Source of the DNA: CAVQFO01 sp963711725
GTDB taxonomy: Bacteria; Pseudomonadota; Gammaproteobacteria; Nitrococcales; Aquisalimonadaceae
NCBI GenBank assembly: GCA_963711725.1
Contig: CAVQFO010000026.1
Location: 1-12,289 of the forward strand
Reading direction: 5' to 3'
Length of the DNA: 12,289 nucleotides
This document shows positions 7,336 through 12,289 of this stretch, piece after piece. A model generated the notes under the pieces. It was not told the DNA's origin. It searched no databases and worked only from the letters and a program-made list of their open reading frames with translations. How positions within the stretch are numbered: the first letter of the stretch is position 1; each line of letters begins with the position of its first letter. The translations under genes were made by a program, and so were the position numbers.

Positions 7336-9270
7336 GTGACAGGGACGAACAGCGCAGCATTGCCGGCCGCTTACCGCCGCGCTCCTCGGCGGCTCGGGCT
7401 CCAGGGCAAGTTGGCGCTGAGCATTCTGGTAGCGGTGGCGGCGTCGATCCTGATCATCAGCGTCACCCTGGATTTGTTCGGGCAGGATCGCGTCTACCGC
7501 GCCAATCTGGAGGAATCAAAGGCCCAAGTGGAAGCCGCCAGCCTGGCGTTTGCTCAGGCCCTTCACAACAAAGACGAAATTCTATTGGACGCGCTGGTCC
7601 ATGAGCTGCAAAGCCGCCAGGAACTGCACATAAAGCAGGCCTACGTGCTCGATACCACCGGCCGGGTCGTAGCCCATTCCCGCAGCAACGAATACGGCAA
7701 GACTTATCCGCTGCCCACCCTGTTGCGAACCGCCAATCCCCAGAGCCTGGCCCAAATCGTCTCCAGCGGCGGCCCCACCTTCAAAGTGGTCAGTCTGCTC
7801 CAGACCCAAGGGCAGACGCTGGGCGCGCTGACCGTGCTGTTCACCACCGCGCATCTCGCCCGCCGCCTGCATTCGGAACTGTTGTGGGTCTTGGGAACGA
7901 CCATCCCCGTTTTGATACTGACCGGCCTCGGCTTGCTGATCTTCGGCCGGCACAGCGTGCGCCGGCTCGTGGACCTGCGCCGCGGCCTGCTCAAGGTAGG
8001 CGACGGAGACTGGGGTGCACCATTGCAGGTAAGCGGCTCGGACGAAATCGCCGCCCTGGCGCGCGCCTTCAATGAAATGCGCTCGCGGCTGGTTTCCCTG
8101 GACGCACATAATCGCGAGTCCCGGGAAACCATCACCGCCCTGAACAAAGACCTCAACGCCCAACTCGAAACCGTAAAGCGCCTTCAGGAACAACTGGCCG
8201 AGGAAAACGCGGCCTTGCGCCAGCGCCTGAGCCGGGTGGACGGCGACCCTGATTTCGTCGGCCACAGCGCGCCGGTTCAACGCTTGCTGGAGCAAGCCCG
8301 GCAAACCGCACCCCTGCCCATCAACGTCCTGATTACCGGCGAAAGCGGCACCGGCAAAGAGCTTCTGGCCTCGTTTCTCCACCGCCACGGCGAGCGCGCC
8401 GACCGGCCCTTCATCAAAGTGAACTGCGCAGCCCTGCCGGCCTCCCTGATCGAAAGCGAACTGTTCGGTCACGAAAGAGGTGCCTTCACCGGCGCCACCG
8501 CACAGCGCAAAGGCAAGTTCGAACTGGCCGACGGCGGCACCCTGTTTCTGGACGAAATCGGGGAACTGCCCTTGGAATCCCAATCCAAACTGCTGCGGGC
8601 CTTCCAGCAAGGCGAAATCCAACGGGTGGGCGGCAACGCGCCGGTCTATACCGATGTGCGCCTGATCGCTGCCACCAATCGCGATCTGGCCACGGAAGTC
8701 GCCCACGGCAACTTCCGCGAAGACCTCTACTACCGCCTCAAGGTCATCGAACTGCACTGCCCGGCCCTGCGCGCGCGCATCGACGACCTGCCCACCCTGG
8801 CCCAGTACTTCGTCGAGCACTACGGCGCGAAACTGGAGCGCGAGGTAGTGGGCATCTCACCCAGCGCCCTGCAACGGCTGGCCGAACACAGCTGGCCCGG
8901 CAACGTCCGCGAACTGGAACACGCCATAGCCCGCGCCGTTGCCCTGGCTGACACCCAGGTCCTGGGCCCCGCAGATTTCGCCTTCCTCGGCGAAACCGCC
9001 GCCAACCCTCAGGGCAAGATACAAGGCACCATCAGATCCGAAGCCGGCCTGAACGCTCTGCTCGAACACTGGGGAGTCGGTTTCCCAGGTCCCGGAAACA
9101 ACATCTGGGATCGGATCAAGGAAGCCTGCGAAAGTACCTGTCTGAAAGCCGCCCTCGCCGAAGCCGGCAATCAGAAGGGCGCCTCAGAGCTGCTGGGCAT
9201 CTCACAGACCAAGATGCATAGGTTGGTAAAGAAATATGAGCTGAAGGGCGATTCAGGCAACCACAACTAG
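7336..9270 (+). CDS. Membrane-anchored sigma-54-dependent activator with periplasmic sensor and HAMP domain
   Basis: GTG 7336 has GAGGG at 7324-7328 upstream; the 644 codons are unbroken. Domains in order: transmembrane helix 26-48, Cache-like periplasmic domain about 50-178 (YVLDTTGRVVAHSRSNEYGK), transmembrane helix about 182-204, HAMP about 205-258, coiled coil about 260-300, AAA+ core about 305-550 and a Fis-type HTH about 603-634 (QKGASELLGISQTKMHRLVK). The ATPase is complete: Walker A GESGTGKE (335-342), sigma-54 contact loop GAFTGA (382-387), Walker B GGTLFLDE (400-407), sensor I AATNRD (445-450), the arginine region FREDLYYRL (460-468) and sensor II WPGNVREL (520-527). It should sense a small periplasmic ligand and directly switch on sigma-54 promoters, with no separate histidine kinase. 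The 155-bp upstream spacer holds two direct repeats and a hairpin. Its targets are unknown. Confidence 0.92.
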   Translation: MTGTNSAALPAAYRRAPRRLGLQGKLALSILVAVAASILIISVTLDLFGQDRVYRANLEESKAQVEAASLAFAQALHNKDEILLDALVHELQSRQELHIKQAYVLDTTGRVVAHSRSNEYGKTYPLPTLLRTANPQSLAQIVSSGGPTFKVVSLLQTQGQTLGALTVLFTTAHLARRLHSELLWVLGTTIPVLILTGLGLLIFGRHSVRRLVDLRRGLLKVGDGDWGAPLQVSGSDEIAALARAFNEMRSRLVSLDAHNRESRETITALNKDLNAQLETVKRLQEQLAEENAALRQRLSRVDGDPDFVGHSAPVQRLLEQARQTAPLPINVLITGESGTGKELLASFLHRHGERADRPFIKVNCAALPASLIESELFGHERGAFTGATAQRKGKFELADGGTLFLDEIGELPLESQSKLLRAFQQGEIQRVGGNAPVYTDVRLIAATNRDLATEVAHGNFREDLYYRLKVIELHCPALRARIDDLPTLAQYFVEHYGAKLEREVVGISPSALQRLAEHSWPGNVRELEHAIARAVALADTQVLGPADFAFLGETAANPQGKIQGTIRSEAGLNALLEHWGVGFPGPGNNIWDRIKEACESTCLKAALAEAGNQKGASELLGISQTKMHRLVKKYELKGDSGNHN

Positions 9271-9278
9271 CCCATCCA

Positions 9279-9354
9279 TGTAGCCTGGATGCAGCGAAGC
9301 GGAATCCAGGAATCATTGTTCTCCCGGATTCCGCTTCGCTGCATCCGGGCTACA
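9279..9354. repeat. REP-type long inverted repeat (REPIN hairpin), left flank of the RAYT
   Basis: A 32-base arm at 9279-9310 (starting TGTAGCCTGGATGCAGCGAA) is followed by a 12-base loop and a complementary arm at 9323-9354 (ending GCATCCGGGCTACA). The arms differ at two positions, both G-U pairs in RNA. The element starts eight bases after the sigma-54 activator stop and ends 14 bp before the 3' end of the convergent transposase gene, so it may also act as a two-way transcription stop. The same arm occurs at 9950-10026. Confidence 0.85.
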
Positions 9355-9368
9355 TCCTTGGTGGAGGG

Positions 9369-9892
9369 TCATTCGCCGAATTGGCCACCATCGTCATCAC
9401 CGCCAGCCCAATCCAAGAGATAACATCCCTATCGAACCCACCGGTGAAAGCTGGAATATGGCCAATCCCGCACCCGCTTCACCCATCCGTGCTTCACCGG
9501 ATTGAAATGGATGTAGTCCGCATGCCGTTGGAAGTCCAGTTCGTCACGAATGGCGTGCTCCCAATACCGCCGTTGCCAAAGCGCATATTCGCCGCTGAGT
9601 GTTGCGATCCAGGCGCACACCTGCCTTGACCAACCGACGGGTGAAATCACTCTTGATGGAGCGCCAACGACCAGCGTAGTCGGTATCATCAGCCGGCAAG
9701 GTCCAGACCGAATGAACGTGGTCGGGCAACACAACCACGGCACGGATGGTAAAGGGTGTTGGCGGAGAGTCTTGCGGAACGAGGCCGCAAGGCGTCGATA
9801 TGGTCGACGAGCAGTTTTGAACGGCGATCACGCAGGGTTGCGGTGAAGAAATAGGTACCGCCCGGGATACGGGCGCGTCGATATTGAACCAT
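9369..9892 (-). pseudogene. REP-associated tyrosine transposase (RAYT, Y1_Tnp family), frameshifted and with an amber codon
   Basis: Read on the minus strand from ATG 9892, the protein starts MVQYRRARIPGGTYFFTATL. Indels near 9780-9800 and 9745-9755 hide RASFRKTLRQHPFTIRAVVV. Then comes LPDHVHSVWTLP, whose HVH is the metal-binding HUH motif. Another slip near 9600-9635 leads to LWQRRYWEHAIRDELDF and DYIHFNPVKHGWVKRVRDWP, the segment with the catalytic tyrosine. The frame meets TAG at 9429-9431 after SSFHRWVR, yet continues GCYLLDWAGGDDDGGQFGE to TGA 9369-9371, exactly the tail these proteins normally have. A CAG to TAG change would explain it. RAYTs are single-copy relatives of IS200/IS605 transposases that process or spread REP hairpins, and hairpins flank this gene on both sides. 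Length would be about 174 aa, normal for the family. Confidence 0.85.
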
Positions 9893-9949
9893 CCTGATTC
9901 ATCCAACTGAAGTCCATTTCTGCGTGGATGGTATCAGATGTGTTTGGCT

Positions 9950-10026
9950 CCCGGATTCCGCTGCGCTGCATCCAGGCTACGGTGTGTCGAAAAATGTAGC
10001 CTGGATGCAGCGAAGCGGAATCCGGG
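9950..10026. repeat. REP-type long inverted repeat (REPIN hairpin), right flank of the RAYT
   Basis: The first arm (9950-9980, CCCGGATTCCGCTGCGCTGC...) and the second (9995-10026, starting TGTAGCCTGGATGCAGCGAA) are complementary around a loop of about 14 bases that contains an A run. Compared with 9279-9354 the arm order is reversed, so the transposase lies between two mirror-image hairpins. One arm has CTGCGCTG where the other copies have CTTCGCTG. The element sits between the 3' end of the SDR gene and the 5' end of the transposase, both on the minus strand. Confidence 0.85.
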
Positions 10027-10041
10027 GAACATCCTCCCATA

Positions 10042-10837
10042 TCACCCCTCCGCCTTGGCCGCCGCGTAACTGGACAAGCACTGGCGTCTGCTTGGCCAAG
10101 CCCCGATCCACCAACCCCGGAAGCAGGGCGTTGATCCGGGCGAACAGGCTCTCCGGAAATCCCACGTACACCTCCTTGCGCCCTTTTTCGATGGCCCGGA
10201 CGATGGCCTGGGCGACGCGGGCGGGCTCGTCCATGCGCATGATCCCGCGGGAGGCCATTTCATGGACCACCGGGGGATTGAAGGCGGTCTTCACGGCGCG
10301 GGGGGAGACATAAGTCACGCCCACGCCGGTGCCGGCCAGTTCCCGGCGCAGGGCCTGGGAGTAGCCGCGCAGGGCGAACTTGGTGGCGGAATAGGCGGCG
10401 AAGCAGGGGAAGCCGATGCTGCCGAACATGGAGCCGACGTTGACGATGCGGCCATGTCCACGATCGATCATGCCGGGCAGCAGTGCGCGGGTCAGCAGCA
10501 GGGGGGCGCGCAGGTTGACGTCCACGATGCGGGCGATGGCTTCCGGTTCCTGTTCGTCGAAGCGGCGGAAGTCCATGACGCCGGCCAGGTTGATCAGGAT
10601 GTCCGCGCCGCCCCAGCGGCGGCGCAAGGTCTCCATGGCCATGTGGCGCTGGTCCGTCTGGGTGATGTCGCAGGCCAGGGCTACGGCGTGCCGTCCACGA
10701 CGGCGAGATTATCCAGGCTTTCCGGTCGGCGGACCAGCAGGCACAGGCGGGCGCCGCGGCCGCCAATGCCGGGTCAGTTCGGTGCCGATCCCGCCGGCGG
10801 CGCCGGTGATGACGATGCGTTCGGAACGAAGATCCAT
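10042..10837 (-). CDS. Short-chain dehydrogenase/reductase (SDR), several frameshifts
   Basis: ATG 10837 (MDLRSERIVITGAAGGIG) has an excellent ribosome site, GGGAGGG, at 10843-10849. Cofactor motif TGAAGGIG is at residues 11-18. A frame change near 10775 leads to GARLCLLVRRPESLDNLAVV, another near 10685 to VALACDITQTDQRH, and then one long open stretch. That stretch contains NLAG, the catalytic serine in NVGSMFGSIG and YSATK of the Tyr-x-x-x-Lys pair. The C-terminus is best read through a slip near 10070 as LAKQTPVL...SYAAAKAEG, with TGA at 10042-10044. Without that slip the frame runs on into the REP hairpin and ends at 9977. Reassembled length is about 265 aa, normal for a classical SDR. 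It reduces or oxidises a carbonyl/alcohol with NAD(P). It lies 11 bp after the TPR-like gene, so it is the last gene of the operon. Confidence 0.78.
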
Positions 10838-10848
10838 GCATGCCCTCC

Positions 10849-11530
10849 CTATTTCATTACCTGGCTGACATCGACGGAGTCGGACATCTTCGAGCGGACC
10901 TTGGTCAGCAGGGCGGTGATTTCGCCGCGGCGACCCTTGTCGGCCAGCGGCCGGGCCGGACGCGGCGGTGCCTTCAGCGCCGCCTCGAGGTGGGCCAGGG
11001 CCTGTTGTAGTGGTGCTGGTCATAGAGGAACTGGGCGTAGAAGTAGTTCGGGTCGATGCCGGCCGGATTGACCTCCAGCGCCTTGTTGAAATACGCCTTG
11101 GCGTTGTCGTTGTCGCCGAAACCCAGCGGCCAGCCGGGCACCTGGGCGTACAGCGTGCCCAGCGAGGTGTAGATGGAGCCGTGCAGCGCGTCCGGGTCCT
11201 TTTCTCTGCCTGCAGCAGCAGATCCCGGGCCTGCTCGGCCAGGTGCAGCGCGCTGAACGCGCCGGCCACGCCGGCGTGACAGCTCAGGGTGATGCCCTTC
11301 CAGACCATGGGCTCCACGCTGCCCGGATAGCGGGCGATCAGGGCGTCCTCCTGTTCTCCAGGGCCTTAAAGGCGTCGGCGCGCTTGCCCTCGGGAAGCTG
11401 GTAGTTGATGTGGGCCCACTGGTGCTCGATATCGAGAATGGCTGATCCAGCCGCCCGCGGGCGCGGCCGAGACGCGCCGTGGTGCCCAGCATGGCGGCGG
11501 CCGAGAGCAGTACCTTGAAATGCGGTTCAT
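10849..11530 (-). CDS. Secreted TPR-like protein of unknown function (frameshifted)
   Basis: ATG 11530 follows the diiron-protein stop by 18 bp, with GCGAGGA just upstream. After MN, a hydrophobic N-terminus (HFKVLLSAAAMLGTTARLG) looks like a signal peptide. Reading across slips near 11518, 11450, 11355, 11205 and 11005 gives WAHINYQLPEGKRADAFKAL, then IARYPGSVEPMVWKGITLSC, EQARDLLLQAEK, DPDALHGSIYTSLGTLYAQV, GFGDNDNAKAYFNKALEVNP, YFYAQFLYDQHHY, LAHLEAALKAPPRP, and an end SDSVDVSQVMK at TAG 10849-10851. The alternating helices with small residues at TPR positions (AKAYFNKALEVNPAG is the clearest) suggest a TPR scaffold in the periplasm. About 228 aa. No enzyme motif is seen. It may hold or position partners of the operon's enzymes; that is a guess. 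Confidence 0.6.
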
Positions 11531-11548
11531 GATGAGTCCTCGCTGAGA

Positions 11549-12194
11549 CTATTGCGGTGAAATGGAACGGAAGATGTCGCCGTAGAGGCGGTAGAACATT
11601 CAGCACAATGGATGATGGCGTGCTGATCGGCCGGGTCGTCAAGCCGGTCCAACAGGCTTCCAGAAAGCGGATGTGCTCCTGGTCTACGGAGCCGTGGAGA
11701 TCAGGTAGCGAAAGGCGTTGGGCGGCAGTTCCAGGCGTTCGCGGATGGCCTCGGCGGCCCGGGACGCCAGGGCCACGCTCATGCCCTCCAGCACGAAGAC
11801 CATGCCGAAGAAGCCGACCGGATTGACCCGGTCGATGACGTGGTAGGCATAGGCAACCATCAGCTCGGTGGCGGGCAGGGGGGGCTTCACGGCCAAGCAG
11901 GGGATCACCATCAGCGGCGGCGATGTCGTCCAGGATCCATTCCTCGTGGCCCAGCTCCTCCTCGATATATTGGGCCACGGCGTCACGCAACCAAGCAAGA
12001 CGCTCGGGAAGGCGGGTACCACAGGCCATCAACAGGGGCACGGTATGCTTGACGTGATGATAGGCCTGGCTCAGAAAGGTCTGGTATTCGACCCGACTGA
12101 CGTTGCCCGACAGGGCCCGCTGCACCACGGGGGCCCCAATGAAATCGGCGCGGGCCGATTCCGTGGCGGCGGTCAGTTGGTCATAGAACGGCAT
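11549..12194 (-). CDS. Heme-oxygenase-like diiron oxidoreductase (TenA/PqqC-fold, iron-containing redox family), frameshifted
   Basis: ATG 12194 has GGGAG at 12202-12206. The first 100 residues are continuous: MPFYDQLTAATESARADFIG, then YQTFLSQAYHHVKHTVPLLM, then YIEEELGHEEWILDDI (76-91), with Glu and His ligand candidates E80, H83 and E84. A slip in the seven-G run 11878-11884 leads to PPLPATELMVAYAYHVIDRV, then GFFGMVFVLEGMSVALA (the third-helix Glu). A missing C near 11685 hides the junction, which reads YLISHGSVDQEHIRFLEACW, the HG..D..H signature of this family. After two more slips the end is DDPADQHAIIHCAE, FYRLYGDIFRSISPQ and TAG 11549-11551. About 217 aa, normal size. The family includes oxygenases such as UndA (fatty-acid decarboxylase) and BesC. 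The acyl-activating neighbour suggests an acyl or amino-acid-derived substrate, but the reaction is not known. Confidence 0.75.
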
Positions 12195-12289
12195 AGCGGT
12201 CTCCCTGGTCGTAAACGCTTTCGATTTCCTGCCGGTACTGGCTCTCCACGGCGCTCCGGTTCACACCCCCCGATGCGGATGCGAGCCCG
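12181..12289 (-). CDS. C-terminus of a probable AMP-forming acyl ligase (partial, runs off the right edge)
   Basis: The minus-strand frame is open from the edge and ends SASGGVNRSAVESQYR, then QEIESVYDQGDRYAVL, at TGA 12181-12183. It overlaps the diiron-protein start by 14 bp, so the two are cotranslated. The stretch resembles the end of AMP-binding synthetases, where a motif of the form L-T-x-S/N-G-K-x-x-R is followed by a helix (AAL...Y...I..LY). In this window the usual catalytic lysine position reads Gly (SGGVNR), with six G in a row at that spot, so an error is likely. Only about 35 residues are visible, which makes the family call tentative. Confidence 0.4.
   Translation of the reverse strand, partial: GLASASGGVNRSAVESQYRQEIESVYDQGDRYAVL

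Noticed and set aside
7582..8820. 412-codon open frame on the minus strand
   Set aside because: It is the reverse shadow of the sigma-54 activator, whose AAA+ motifs are unambiguous. The shadow protein is low-complexity Gly/Gln/Ala and has no motif.
9279..10026. Repeated arms as a small CRISPR array
   Set aside because: The copies form inverted pairs with short loops around a transposase and are not evenly spaced direct repeats; no cas gene is present.
10262..11071. 269-codon open frame on the plus strand
   Set aside because: It lies opposite the SDR and TPR-like genes, which carry recognisable motifs and ribosome sites on the minus strand. The product is Gly/Ala/Asp-rich without a domain.

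Overview
The window reads as chromosomal DNA from a high-GC proteobacterium, most likely a gammaproteobacterium of the methanotroph or purple-sulfur kind. The grounds are the strong GC bias, the RAYT/REP repeat type (arms starting TGTAGCCTGGATGCAGCGAA), a Fis-type sigma-54 activator and the gene families present. The genus cannot be settled from the sequence alone.

Layout. (1) 1-1015 has the composition of coding DNA but no sustained reading frame. (2) 1016-3885, plus strand, is a run of envelope or secreted genes: a broken secreted PASTA-domain protein, a Yip1-type membrane protein, and two overlapping signal-peptide proteins that share a YPG...KV..(F/W)Y element. (3) 3924-9270, plus strand, is an intact regulatory core. 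A possible 16-codon leader overlaps the start of a 1069-aa STAND/TPR ATPase with a C-terminal SARP-like (winged helix + BTAD) DNA-binding module. A 155-bp spacer full of short repeats follows, then a 644-aa membrane-anchored sigma-54 activator (periplasmic sensor, HAMP, coiled coil, AAA+, HTH). (4) 9279-10026 is a decayed REP-associated tyrosine transposase (RAYT) on the minus strand, with a long REP hairpin on each side. (5) 10042-12289, minus strand, is a tight operon read from the right edge: the C-terminus of a probable AMP-forming ligase, a heme-oxygenase-like diiron protein, a secreted TPR-like protein and an SDR oxidoreductase.

How the parts may work together. The ligase, diiron protein and SDR suggest activation, oxidation and reduction of a carboxylic acid or acyl group; the substrate is unknown. 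In the core, the spacer between the two regulator genes holds two 7-mers CTGTAAG on an 11-bp period, the geometry SARP proteins recognise. The STAND-SARP protein may therefore control the sigma-54 activator gene next to it.

Quality warning. Every gene outside 3971-9270 carries single-base frame jumps, often in homopolymers (for example seven G at 11878-11884), while the 5.3-kb core has none. Most of the breaks look like sequence errors rather than decay, so the split genes are annotated as whole loci. The PASTA gene and the RAYT, which also has an in-frame amber codon, are marked as pseudogenes.
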